Below are positions 7,350 through 15,816 of a stretch of 64,000 nt of DNA, one piece after another (within the stretch, counting starts at the first letter, position 1; each line of letters opens with the position of its first letter). The DNA comes from Leptotrichia hofstadii (GTDB taxonomy: Bacteria; Fusobacteriota; Fusobacteriia; Fusobacteriales; Leptotrichiaceae). A model generated the notes under the pieces. That model was not told the DNA's origin. It saw nothing but the letters and a program-made list of their open reading frames with translations, and made no database searches. The translations under genes and the position numbers were made by a program. The stretch covers positions 2,480,001 to 2,544,000 of the forward strand of contig NZ_AP019823.1 in assembly GCF_007990525.1 (NCBI RefSeq), read 5' to 3'.

Positions 7350-8153
7350 TTACTTAACTTCCGCAATTTCTCCACGCACAGGAAAAATTGCACTTAATAA
7401 CGACTTCGTATATGGATGTTTTGCTTTTTCAGAAATTTGTCCGCCTTCTATTACTTCCACTACATCTCCGTGGTACATTACTACGATTTCGTGTGCAAAA
7501 GATTCTATCAGTGCTATGTCGTGGCATATAAAAATCATTGTTATGTTTTTTTCTTTTTGTAGCTTTACAAGAAGTTCCACTATGTTTTTTTGAATGGAAA
7601 CATCAAGCGCGGAAGTTGCCTCGTCGCATATAAGTATCTCTGGCTCAAGCGAAATTGCTCTTGCGATTCCAAGCCTTTGTCTTTGCCCACCACTCATATT
7701 TTGTGGATACTTTGTTACGAATTCTTCAGGTAAGTCAACCATTTTAAGAAGTTCTATAGCTTTTTGCTTTCTTTCTGATCTTTTTAGTCTTCCGTAGTTC
7801 ATTAATGGCTCTGTGAGGATTTGCATAACGTTCATTTTTGGATTAAAAGCTGACCATGGATCTTGAAAGACTATCTGGATATTTTGTCTATTTTCCCACA
7901 CTTCCTGTTTTGTAAACTTGCTTATATCCCTTCCGTGATACAAAATCTCTCCAGAAGTTGGCTTTTCCAAGTCCATAAGCATATTTACAAGTGTGGTTTT
8001 CCCTGATCCTGATTCTCCAACAATCCCCAAAGTTTTTCCTTTATGAATTTTTAAATTTACGTTGTTACAAGCCACTACTTTTTTATCATTTGATTTTTCA
8101 TAAATTTTTGTAAGTTTTTTTGTTTCAAGAATTACATCATTAATATTAGACAA
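7350..8153 (-). CDS. Nickel/peptide-type ABC transporter ATPase (NikE/OppF-like)
   Basis: About 267 residues. Contains Walker A (GESGSGKTT), Q-loop (FQDPWSAFNP), signature (MSGGQRQR), Walker B (ILICDEATSALD) and the C-terminal HPYTKSLLSA motif typical of the oligopeptide/nickel subfamily. Last gene of a five-gene ABC operon. The start is probably the TTG at 8153, which lies six bases after a GGAGGTGA site inside the end of the preceding ATPase gene; the TTG at 8168 is upstream of that site. The B12 riboswitch upstream of the operon suggests cobalt or nickel as substrate. Confidence 0.85.
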   Translation of the reverse strand: MSNINDVILETKKLTKIYEKSNDKKVVACNNVNLKIHKGKTLGIVGESGSGKTTLVNMLMDLEKPTSGEILYHGRDISKFTKQEVWENRQNIQIVFQDPWSAFNPKMNVMQILTEPLMNYGRLKRSERKQKAIELLKMVDLPEEFVTKYPQNMSGGQRQRLGIARAISLEPEILICDEATSALDVSIQKNIVELLVKLQKEKNITMIFICHDIALIESFAHEIVVMYHGDVVEVIEGGQISEKAKHPYTKSLLSAIFPVRGEIAEVK

Positions 8154-8931
8154 GCCTTTCACCTCCAATTTCAGGCACAGCTTCTAGCAATTTTTTAGTA
8201 TATTCACTTCTTGGATTTTCTATAACTTCGTTCTTATTACCTGCATCAACGATTTTTCCATTCTGCATAACAATTATTTTATCTGAAATATATGCCGCAA
8301 CTCCAAGATTATGAGTTACCATTATGATAGAAGTGTCAAATTTTTTTCTGAGATCCATTATTTCCTTTACTATTTGAGCCTGTGTTATAACATCTAATGC
8401 ACTTGTAGGCTCATCTGCCAGAATAATTTTTGGATGGAAAGTTAGTGCCATTGCTATTCCTACACGCTGTTTCATTCCACCTGACAGTTGGTGCGGGTAG
8501 CTTTTCATAATGATTTCAGGATCTGGCAAGTTTACTTTGGAAAACATATCTTTCGCTTTTTCTTCAGCTTCTTTTGTTGACATTTTAGAATGTGTCTGAA
8601 TGTATTCGACAAACTGTTTTCCTATTTTTCTTATTGGATTAAGAGTTCCTCCTGAATCCTGTGAAATCATAGTTATTTCAGTTCCTCGCAGCTCCCTCCA
8701 TTGATTAAGGCTTTTACTGAGCATTGATTCCCCATTATAAATTATATCGCCTGAAATTATTTTCCCTCCATTTGGCAATAGTCCCAAAATAGAAGAAAGA
8801 ACGGTAGATTTTCCACTACCGCTTTCCCCCACAATTGTTATTATTTCACCTTTTTTCAATGAAAGAGAAAAATTTTCAACTACTGGAAGCTTATCTCCAT
8901 ACTGAATTGTCAAATCTTTTATCTCCAACAT
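8146..8931 (-). CDS. Nickel/peptide-type ABC transporter ATPase (NikD/OppD-like)
   Basis: 261-residue ATPase with Walker A (GESGSGKST, about residue 36), Q-loop (ISQDSGGTLNP), signature (LSGGMKQR), Walker B (IILADEPTSALD) and the switch histidine (VTHNL). The C-terminal extension (SEYTKKLLEAVPE) is typical of the NikD/OppD subgroup. It is the second ATPase of the heterodimeric motor, with the partner gene overlapping its 3' end. Cytoplasmic face of the membrane. Confidence 0.87.
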   Translation of the reverse strand: MLEIKDLTIQYGDKLPVVENFSLSLKKGEIITIVGESGSGKSTVLSSILGLLPNGGKIISGDIIYNGESMLSKSLNQWRELRGTEITMISQDSGGTLNPIRKIGKQFVEYIQTHSKMSTKEAEEKAKDMFSKVNLPDPEIIMKSYPHQLSGGMKQRVGIAMALTFHPKIILADEPTSALDVITQAQIVKEIMDLRKKFDTSIIMVTHNLGVAAYISDKIIVMQNGKIVDAGNKNEVIENPRSEYTKKLLEAVPEIGGERLV

Positions 8932-8940
8932 AAGTTCTCC

Positions 8941-10506
8941 TTAATTAGCTTTTGCTACATCTTTTGTTATCCAGTAGTAATCCATTGGATACATTTTAAG
9001 CCCTGTTACCACTTTGTTGCTGTAAAGGAATGTAGTTTCATATCCAAAGAATAATGTCGCTGCATCGTTCATTATTAGCTGCTGTATTTTTACAACAAGA
9101 TCTTTTCTCTTAGCTTTGTCAAATTCTTTTGATAATTCATCAAGCATTTTATCAACTTCAGGGTTTGAATAACCTGTTTTGTTTGTTTCTGCTTTGCTGT
9201 ACCAGTTTTCATGCAAGTATTTTTCAGGATCTCCAGTATTTGCAGCAAGTACGTTCCAAATTAGCATATCAAAGTTTGAATCGTCTCTCATGCTCAAAAC
9301 TGTTTCATAGCTTACAGGTTTTAACGTAACTTTTATACCAATTTCTTTCATGTCAGTTTGAAATGCCTGAGCATAAATTTGCAATTCTTCTCTACTTGTA
9401 TAAATTACAAAGTTCAAGTCAATTTTTGATCCATCAGGACGTTCTACAAACCCATCTCCATCCACATCTTTATATCCTGCATCTGCTAATATTTTCTTAG
9501 CACTTTCACGGTTATAGGCATTTTCATCTTTTAATTCATTAAATCCGAAGTCCAATGTTGGTGGAACTGGTGCTTTTCCTGGAGTTGCTCCGCCTTGTAA
9601 TAAGTTTTTCGTATAATTTTCTCTATTTGCACCTCTTATTATTGCTTCTCTTAATACTTTGTCCTTCAATCCCTTAGTTTGGTTCATAAAGGCATAAGTT
9701 GATCTTAATGATTTCAATTCATTTATTACAATATTTTTATCCCCTTCAAAATTAGCCTTATTAGTAACTTTCAAGTTGTATGCCACATCAATTTCTCCTG
9801 ATTTTAGCGACAATGCTCTTGTATTTTGATCATTTATATCTTTAAATGTTACTTTTGCCAGTTTTGCTTTTCCATTCCAGTAATTTTCATTTCTTACAAC
9901 AACTGTCTGTTCACCAGGCTTAAATTCTTGAACAACAAACGGTCCTGTTGATATTGGCCCTTTTTGAGCAAATTCATCTGTATTAACTGATGTGTCAACT
10001 ATTAAGAACAACGGATCTGCCAATGATTCAGGCAATATTGCTACAGGCTCTTTTGTTTTTATTTTCAATTCTTGTCCATTGGCTTCTATCGAAGTATATT
10101 TAAAGAATGATTCTGCTCTTTTATTTTTAGCAAATACTCTTTCTATTGATTTTTTTACTGCCTCTGCTGTCAATGGATGTCCATTTGAGAAAGTTACTCC
10201 ATCTCTTATTTTAAAAGTCCACTCTAATTTATCATTACTTAATTTCCAGCTTTCAGCAAGCAATGGCTGCAAGTTACCTTTTTCATCAAAAATTGTCAAG
10301 TTCTCTCCAACACCATAACGAGTTACAACCCAGCTAAAGTACTGATCCGTAGGCTCAAGAGTATCTGCAAACGAAGTTACTCCAACTACAAGTTCATCTG
10401 GATTAGTTTTACTTTTTCCAGAACCGCCTTTTCCACCACATGCTACAAGCAGCATCAATACTGCTAAAATTAAAATTAAAAATTTACTTTTACGATTTTT
10501 TAACAT
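8941..10506 (-). CDS. Extracellular solute-binding lipoprotein, NikA/OppA family (SBP_bac_5)
   Basis: 521-residue binding protein. A signal peptide ends in a lipobox (LLVACGG) with lipidated C23. The body shows the family pattern: LAESWKLSNDKLEWTFKIRDGVTFSNGHPLTAEAVKKS, later YWNGKAKLAKVTFKDI and the C-terminal TLFFGYETTF. This architecture binds nickel complexes, cobalt chelates or peptides. The closest match by eye is to NikA-type proteins, and riboswitch control makes a metal or metal-chelate ligand more likely than a peptide. The binding residues cannot be judged from sequence alone. Confidence 0.87.
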   Translation of the reverse strand: MLKNRKSKFLILILAVLMLLVACGGKGGSGKSKTNPDELVVGVTSFADTLEPTDQYFSWVVTRYGVGENLTIFDEKGNLQPLLAESWKLSNDKLEWTFKIRDGVTFSNGHPLTAEAVKKSIERVFAKNKRAESFFKYTSIEANGQELKIKTKEPVAILPESLADPLFLIVDTSVNTDEFAQKGPISTGPFVVQEFKPGEQTVVVRNENYWNGKAKLAKVTFKDINDQNTRALSLKSGEIDVAYNLKVTNKANFEGDKNIVINELKSLRSTYAFMNQTKGLKDKVLREAIIRGANRENYTKNLLQGGATPGKAPVPPTLDFGFNELKDENAYNRESAKKILADAGYKDVDGDGFVERPDGSKIDLNFVIYTSREELQIYAQAFQTDMKEIGIKVTLKPVSYETVLSMRDDSNFDMLIWNVLAANTGDPEKYLHENWYSKAETNKTGYSNPEVDKMLDELSKEFDKAKRKDLVVKIQQLIMNDAATLFFGYETTFLYSNKVVTGLKMYPMDYYWITKDVAKAN

Positions 10507-10556
10507 TCTTTTCTCCCTATATACTTTATTTTTTGTTACTTTTTTATTTTTTCAAC

Positions 10557-11378
10557 TTATTCACTTTTTATATCAACTAAATCTCTTACCGAATCTCCCA
10601 GCATATTGAATATAATTACAACAATTACTATTGCTAGCCCTGGATACATCATCATCCAAGGAGCTCTGCTAAGTGTTGTTCTACCTTCATTAAGCATTGC
10701 TCCCCACTCTGGTGTTGGAGGCTGTGCTCCAAATCCTAAAAATGAAAGTGCCGCTATTTCCAGCATTAATGTTCCCATATCTGAAACTGCTGTTACTATC
10801 ATCGTTGTAATCATATTTGGAATTATATATTTAAATATTATTGAGTAATCCCTGCTTCCTGTTATTTTTGCCGCTTCTACATACAGTTCCTGTTTTATTT
10901 TAAGGACCATACTTCTTGCAAGCCTTGCGTATTTTGTCCAAGTAACTGCCGCTATTGCTATAATTGAATTTTTCACGCTCGGATTCAAAAGTCCAGCTAT
11001 CGCTATAGCAAGAATTAATCCTGGAAATGCAATCATCATATCTCCAAGTCTCATTATCACCGTATCAACAATTCCTCCAAAATATCCTGCAAGCACTCCC
11101 AGTATAGTTCCTACAGCAAAAATTATGAACATCAAAGTCAAAGTCATGAATATTGAGTATCTTGAACCATATATAACTCTTGAGAATAAATCCCTTCCAA
11201 GCTGATCCGTTCCAAAAATATACTGTTTTGATGGACGTTGCAAACTTGGCGCTAATTGTTTAAAAGGATCATTTGGCACTATAAATGGTGCAAAAATTGC
11301 AATTAGTACCACAATAATCGCAAGTGCCAGAAATATTTTCAGTTGTGTATTTTTTCCCATAAATTTCAATTTGTTCAA
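10557..11378 (-). CDS. ABC transporter permease, NikC/OppC-like
   Basis: 273-residue permease with about six membrane helices. The N-terminal soluble stretch contains DPFKQLAPSLQRPSKQYIFGTDQLGRDLFSRVIYGSR, cut short here as the standard OppC/DppC/NikC signature, and the EAA loop reads EAAKITGSRDYSIIFKYIIPN. The start appears to be a TTG at 11378, ten bases after GGAGG; the ATG seven codons on is possible. It pairs with the NikB-like permease upstream. Confidence 0.87.
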   Translation of the reverse strand: MNKLKFMGKNTQLKIFLALAIIVVLIAIFAPFIVPNDPFKQLAPSLQRPSKQYIFGTDQLGRDLFSRVIYGSRYSIFMTLTLMFIIFAVGTILGVLAGYFGGIVDTVIMRLGDMMIAFPGLILAIAIAGLLNPSVKNSIIAIAAVTWTKYARLARSMVLKIKQELYVEAAKITGSRDYSIIFKYIIPNMITTMIVTAVSDMGTLMLEIAALSFLGFGAQPPTPEWGAMLNEGRTTLSRAPWMMMYPGLAIVIVVIIFNMLGDSVRDLVDIKSE

Positions 11379-11380
11379 GT

Positions 11381-12322
11381 TTAAATTACCTCCTCAACTC
11401 TTGCATCTAGATATTTATACGAAATATCAACTGCGATATTTACTATCAGGTACAAAAATGCGATTATTAGCACATAAGACTGAATTAGCGGATAATCCTG
11501 AGCTGATATTGCTTTTACTGCCATTCTTCCCATTCCTGGCCAGTTATAAACTATCTCTACAACTGCAGTTCCTCCCAGAAGGCTTCCTAATGAAAGTCCT
11601 AGAAGCGTTATTATAGGCAGCATTGCATTAGGCAATACATGTTTCCACAAAATATCACGTTCTTTTATTCCCCTCATTCTAGCCCCTGTCACATAACTTT
11701 TTCCAAGTTCTTCAAGGAATATGTGTCTTATTTGACGTATATACTTAGCAGACATTGCTATCGCTATTGTTAATGCAGGTAAAATCATTGATCCAAAATC
11801 AGCATTTCCGCCTGAAACTGATACAAGTCCAAGCTGTACTCCAAATATGCTCAAAAATACTAGTCCTAACCAAAAACTTGGCACAGACATTCCCATGAAT
11901 GTCAACATTCTTATTAAATAATCCTGCCATTTATTTTCTTTTACAGCCGCAAGTATTCCAGTCGGTATTGAAATTACGCACATTAAAAACAGTGCCATAA
12001 ATGAAAGGGACAATGTTGGAATAAATGCCTGCGCTATCTTTTGAATTACTGGAATCCTTAACGAATAGGACTTCCCAAAATTACCTTGCAGAACTCCAAA
12101 CAGCCATTTCCAGTATTGGATATAAAAAGGCTTATCAAGTCCAAGTTCAGCTCTTGTCTGTGCTAAAAGCTCCGGTGTAGGAAGATGTCCGCATTCTGTA
12201 AGCATAACTTGGGCAGGATCTCCTGGCGAAATATACATTAGACAGAATGTAAAAAAGCTTATCCCAAAAAGTACAACTAATATCTGTATAACGTATTTTA
12301 TTATTTTTTTATTCTTTGCCAT
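11381..12322 (-). CDS. ABC transporter permease, NikB/OppB-like
   Basis: 313-residue permease. Six predicted helices; the N-terminal FCLMYISPGDPA and the cytoplasmic EAA-like loop (GARMRGIKERDILWKHVLPNA) identify the OppB/DppB/NikB family. It is the first gene of the five-gene transporter operon, with a GGAGGAAA ribosome-binding site and a riboswitch leader with terminator in front. The gene order permease-permease-binding protein-ATPase-ATPase differs from E. coli nikABCDE. Confidence 0.87.
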   Translation of the reverse strand: MAKNKKIIKYVIQILVVLFGISFFTFCLMYISPGDPAQVMLTECGHLPTPELLAQTRAELGLDKPFYIQYWKWLFGVLQGNFGKSYSLRIPVIQKIAQAFIPTLSLSFMALFLMCVISIPTGILAAVKENKWQDYLIRMLTFMGMSVPSFWLGLVFLSIFGVQLGLVSVSGGNADFGSMILPALTIAIAMSAKYIRQIRHIFLEELGKSYVTGARMRGIKERDILWKHVLPNAMLPIITLLGLSLGSLLGGTAVVEIVYNWPGMGRMAVKAISAQDYPLIQSYVLIIAFLYLIVNIAVDISYKYLDARVEEVI

Positions 12323-12370
12323 TATTTTATAAAATTTCCTCCTTTACAAAATTTATATTTTGTACAAATT

Positions 12371-12395
12371 AAAAAATCCAACTCAGAAAGTTGAA
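12371..12395 (-). terminator. Leader terminator between B12 riboswitch and NikB-like gene
   Basis: Minus-strand stem TTCAACT (12389-12395) with AGTTGGA (12377-12383), one G-T pair, five-base loop, then six T. Placed between aptamer and first gene, it is the likely B12-controlled attenuator. Confidence 0.75.
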
Positions 12396-12498
12396 TCAAA
12401 TTTTATATATTAAAACCAGATGAAAAGTATCTATGTAAATTTCCAGCAGTCTTTATATATTAAATTTTTCCCTTCCCGAAAAATGTAACTTTATTATA

Positions 12499-12650
12499 TA
12501 GGCAAGTCTCCTGACTAACTTCATCCTACTCGTATCCTTCCCAAAATATAATGATATTTTAGTGGTTTTCATACTTTCGTCAGTATCACAGTAGAGGTGG
12601 CTGTACCAGATTCCAACTGGTTTCCTTATTAAGTTTATGCAACACCTATA
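12499..12650 (-). promoter_or_regulatory. Cobalamin (B12) riboswitch between cbiK and the Nik-like operon
   Basis: Minus-strand aptamer elements in order: AGGTGTTGC, AATAAGGAAACC, ACAGCCACCTCTACTGTGA, TTTGGGAAGGATACGAGTAGG and the B12 box GTCAGGAGACTTGCC. It begins only about 30 bases after the cbiK stop, and no good promoter is visible in that gap. It therefore seems to act inside a cbiK-transporter transcript, controlling only the downstream genes. Confidence 0.94.
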
Positions 12651-12683
12651 AAATTATAAATTTAAAATTATTCTTTTATTATA

Positions 12684-13424
12684 TTAATAAACTTCTTCCA
12701 GTTTATCCATGAACATTTTACGTATAAACTCATATTCTCCCATTCCTTTTAATAAAGGCGTTACTTTATATCCTTCATTTTGAAGAATTGTTTTCCACGA
12801 ATCTTCCTCATCAGAAGCCATATCATTTTTAGCGTGATCTCCAGCTACTATCATAAATGGCTTTAACAATATTTTTTTAAATCCTCTCCCTTTTAATTTT
12901 TGAATGACATCTTCAATTGTCACTTGCCCTTCAACAGTAGCTATGAAAATATTATCTTTCCCAGCTTTCAGATATTCCTCCTGAAGCCGTTGATATGTAC
13001 TGTCTGCTGCACTTTCGGAACCATGTCCCATAAACACAATGGCATCATTCCCTTCTGTACTGTTAAACTCTTCGTCGTTTACAACTTTTTCAAAATCTTC
13101 ATCATTTATTAAAAGTGGTTTTGAAATTTTTCCATATTTATCATTAAGTTTTGCATACTCTATTCCATCCAGAATATGCAGTGACATTGTTACAATCTCA
13201 TCATAACCTTTATTTTTCAAAGCTTCCAGTCCTTCATTCTGATCAAATATGTGAATTCCTTCCTTTCTTTCCACTATTCGTCTTATAACTCCCGATGTAT
13301 AAGCTCTTTCCACTTTTTCGCTTCCATATTTAGCTCTTACTTCATTTTCAATCAAATCAAGGCATTTTTCTCTCGTATCCTTGTGTGATGTTCCAAAACT
13401 CGTTACTAAAACTGCTTTTTCCAT
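12684..13424 (-). CDS. cbiK: Sirohydrochlorin cobaltochelatase (anaerobic)
   Basis: About 246 residues. CbiK inserts Co(II) into sirohydrochlorin in the anaerobic cobalamin pathway, without ATP. Family marks are the N-terminal VLVTSFGTSHKDTR, the catalytic-histidine motif VFMGHGSES and the second metal ligand region MIVAGDHAKNDMASDEEDSW. The start is taken at the ATG at 13424 after AAAGGAAG; a GTG two codons upstream lies in the spacer. Candidate operator repeats overlap its promoter at 13593-13634. Confidence 0.93.
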   Translation of the reverse strand: MEKAVLVTSFGTSHKDTREKCLDLIENEVRAKYGSEKVERAYTSGVIRRIVERKEGIHIFDQNEGLEALKNKGYDEIVTMSLHILDGIEYAKLNDKYGKISKPLLINDEDFEKVVNDEEFNSTEGNDAIVFMGHGSESAADSTYQRLQEEYLKAGKDNIFIATVEGQVTIEDVIQKLKGRGFKKILLKPFMIVAGDHAKNDMASDEEDSWKTILQNEGYKVTPLLKGMGEYEFIRKMFMDKLEEVY

Positions 13425-13592
13425 AGACACTTCCTTTCATTCTTAAAGTTATAGATTTTTTACCTTCAATTTTCCATTTTATCTAAAACTAAATTTTTAC
13501 CTCCTTTCTACAATATTATAACAATCCTGCTAACCTACTAATGCTTCAATTTCTCAATTCTTCTGAACCCCATTAAGATTGACTAAATCCTA

Positions 13593-13634
13593 AAACTAAT
13601 ATAGTTGTATTAGTTTAAGTTTGACAACCAAACT
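13593..13634 (-). promoter_or_regulatory. cbiK promoter with overlapping inverted repeats
   Basis: Minus-strand TTGTCA (13622-13627) and TATATT (13598-13603), 18-base spacer, form a plausible promoter. A 9-bp inverted repeat (AAACTAATA at 13593-13601, TATTAGTTT at 13608-13616) covers the -10. A second one (AGTTTG 13618-13623, CAAACT 13629-13634) covers the -35. The half-site AAACTA/TAGTTT occurs three times at 18-19 base steps. The rest of the 379-base gap 13431-13809 shows nothing else clear. Confidence 0.5.
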
Positions 13635-13809
13635 ATTTAATCTTCATACTTACATTATAATAATTATTTGTTTTTTTTGCAACTGTTTTTTTACAGTCTT
13701 TTAATATTTTTGGATTTACAAAAAAAATTACATATCTAGAAATATCTGCTGTTTATCAATGTTTTTTCGTTTTGTTTTTATTTTTTCATATTTTATGATT
13801 AAATTATGA

Positions 13810-15198
13810 TTAATATTTATTTTTATTTATTTTCAGAAGTAAATTTTTCAGCTCTTTTAATTTTTCTGACAAATGCACTCTTTTTATTTTTAATTTTTCT
13901 CCATATACTTTTCTCACAAGCATCAAATTACTGTCATAATATTTTTTTGCCTTTTTCAACTCCAGCAATTCATAATTTTCTGCAATTTTTTTACCATCTG
14001 AAATATAATCAATTGTTAATTTTTTAATATTTCCTGTATCTTCCAGCTTTTCATCTTCCAATGCTATGACATCGTAAAAATCATTGTTTTCATAGACTCT
14101 ATACAAATCCTTGTTTCCTGGCAATGATGTTTTGCCACTTTCATCAGAAATTTTCATTACGTCATTTTTATTAATTTTAGACATTTTATAGACAGTGCTT
14201 ATTTCTCTTTCTGGCAATGCTATGGCATCTCCTACTCCAAATACATCAACTTCTGCCTGATTTTTTATTAGATTTTCTATTTTTTTATCGTCAAGTCCAC
14301 TCGTTAATACAATTTTCGCCTTATAGAGTCTATTTTTATCAAGAATTCTTCTACATTCTTTCGACAATTTTTCCAAATTTCCCGAATCTATCCTTATTCC
14401 ATACATTCCTTCGTATTTATCATCTATGCCATTATCTTTAAATGCCTTTACAGCACTAATTATTCCACTCTCAAGAGTGTCATAAGTATCAATTAGCATT
14501 ATAAGAGCCTGATTTTTGTTCCTATACATTTTTATAAAAGCGTCAAAAGCCTTGTATTCAGCACTTTCTCCCATTCCAAAAGTCTGGATAAAGCCATGTG
14601 TCATCGTTCCTGTACTTTTCAAGTCATAAAGATATTCTGCCGCAAGATTTGAGTGAGATATGCAACCGGCTACATAGCTAGCTTTTGTCATTGTCATCGC
14701 TGCATCAAATCCAGCTGTTCTTCTTGTTCCAAATGAAAGCACTCCCCTTCCTTCAGCCGCTAGCACAATTTTAGAAGTGACTGTTGCCGCAAGTGTCTGA
14801 AAATGAAGAATATTCAAAATAGGCGTTTCAAGGATTTTCCCTTGTATAAGTGGAGCAGTAATCGTTAGTATTGGCTCATTTGAAAATACAATTTCTCCAT
14901 CTTGTACCCCTTTTATCGTACCTGTAAATTTCATATTCGCAATATATTCGATAAAATCAGAATTATCAAATATTTTTGACAAATATTTCTTCTTGTCCTC
15001 ATAAGAAGTTTCGTTAAGTATCTCGATAAGCTCAAGAACATCAGATATCCCATACACTACAGCATAGCCATTTTCTTCTTTTGTACGTAAAAATACATCA
15101 AAAGTTGCAATTTCATTTTGCATATTATTTTTTAAATAAATCTCACTTTCTGTGTACTGATACCTGTCTGAATTTAAAAATTTAAAAAATTTTTCCAT
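13810..15198 (-). CDS. pncB: Nicotinate phosphoribosyltransferase
   Basis: 462 residues. Converts nicotinate and PRPP to nicotinate mononucleotide in NAD salvage. The family core GVLSFGTRRTAGFDAAMT, the SHSNLAAEYLYDLKSTGTMTHGF block (read here in two parts) with the phosphorylatable histidine region, LMLIDTYDTLESGI and IRIDSGNLEKLS are all clear. Single gene between cbiK and eutQ, ending just before the long gap with the cbiK promoter; no operon partner. A terminator hairpin lies upstream, between it and the eut operon. Confidence 0.93.
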   Translation of the reverse strand: MEKFFKFLNSDRYQYTESEIYLKNNMQNEIATFDVFLRTKEENGYAVVYGISDVLELIEILNETSYEDKKKYLSKIFDNSDFIEYIANMKFTGTIKGVQDGEIVFSNEPILTITAPLIQGKILETPILNILHFQTLAATVTSKIVLAAEGRGVLSFGTRRTAGFDAAMTMTKASYVAGCISHSNLAAEYLYDLKSTGTMTHGFIQTFGMGESAEYKAFDAFIKMYRNKNQALIMLIDTYDTLESGIISAVKAFKDNGIDDKYEGMYGIRIDSGNLEKLSKECRRILDKNRLYKAKIVLTSGLDDKKIENLIKNQAEVDVFGVGDAIALPEREISTVYKMSKINKNDVMKISDESGKTSLPGNKDLYRVYENNDFYDVIALEDEKLEDTGNIKKLTIDYISDGKKIAENYELLELKKAKKYYDSNLMLVRKVYGEKLKIKRVHLSEKLKELKNLLLKINKNKY

Positions 15199-15276
15199 AA
15201 AATAACCTCATTTTGTATTTTTTTCTATCTTTATCAAGTAATCTGTTTTATACATTATATTTTCTAAAATAAGTAA

Positions 15277-15311
15277 AGAGGCTGTTATTGTTGTATCATT
15301 TTACAGCCTCT
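15277..15311 (-). terminator. Terminator at the end of the eut operon
   Basis: A 9-bp perfect stem (AGAGGCTGT 15277-15285, ACAGCCTCT 15303-15311) lies just after the eutQ stop. On the minus strand it is followed by a T-rich but interrupted run. It ends the eut transcript before pncB. Confidence 0.7.
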
Positions 15312-15327
15312 ATTTTTTATGCTCATT

Positions 15328-15792
15328 CTATTTTTTTATAGTTTCTTCCCAATTTGCAGGATAAATTACATATAAAAATCTTGCAAAGTTAGGAGCACTA
15401 AATTTTATTTTTGAACCTTTAGGAATTAAAATAGCATCTCCTCTATTTCCTGTAACTTTATTTCCATCAACTATGATTTCTAATGTTCCATCTATTACAT
15501 AGTCTATCTCATCATAGTTCAATTCCCAATCAAATGTAGATTCTTCCATTTCCATAACTCCACAGCTTAATCTTCCACTTTCCTCAATTGAAAATACGTC
15601 TGTTAGGAACACTTTGTCATTTGGATTTCCTGTATCAAATTTTTCTGGTTTTACAGTAGGAATTTTAACAACCCCAACTCCACTTTTATCAATATGTTTT
15701 TCAAATCCTCCAACTTTTCTCTTTAATTCTTCTTGTACTACTTTTCTAAGTATTTTTTCTAATGTTTCTCTGTCTAAATTTTTTAAATCCAT
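15328..15792 (-). CDS. eutQ: Ethanolamine utilization protein EutQ, cupin half
   Basis: 154 residues. The C-terminal 100 residues are the EutQ cupin (VFLTDVFSIEESG, WELNYDEIDYVIDGTLEI, GDAILIPKGSKIKFSAP, RFLYVIYPANWEE). In Salmonella EutQ has acetate kinase activity. The protein is shorter than the enterobacterial EutQ of about 230 residues: the N-terminal domain is missing and a similar domain is encoded separately at 25838-26146. The N-terminal helix LDRETLEKILRKVVQEEL looks like a microcompartment encapsulation peptide. The start at 15792 follows GGGAGGAAG. Confidence 0.88.
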   Translation of the reverse strand: MDLKNLDRETLEKILRKVVQEELKRKVGGFEKHIDKSGVGVVKIPTVKPEKFDTGNPNDKVFLTDVFSIEESGRLSCGVMEMEESTFDWELNYDEIDYVIDGTLEIIVDGNKVTGNRGDAILIPKGSKIKFSAPNFARFLYVIYPANWEETIKK

Positions 15793-15816
15793 TGTTCTTC
15801 CTCCCAAATTACTATA

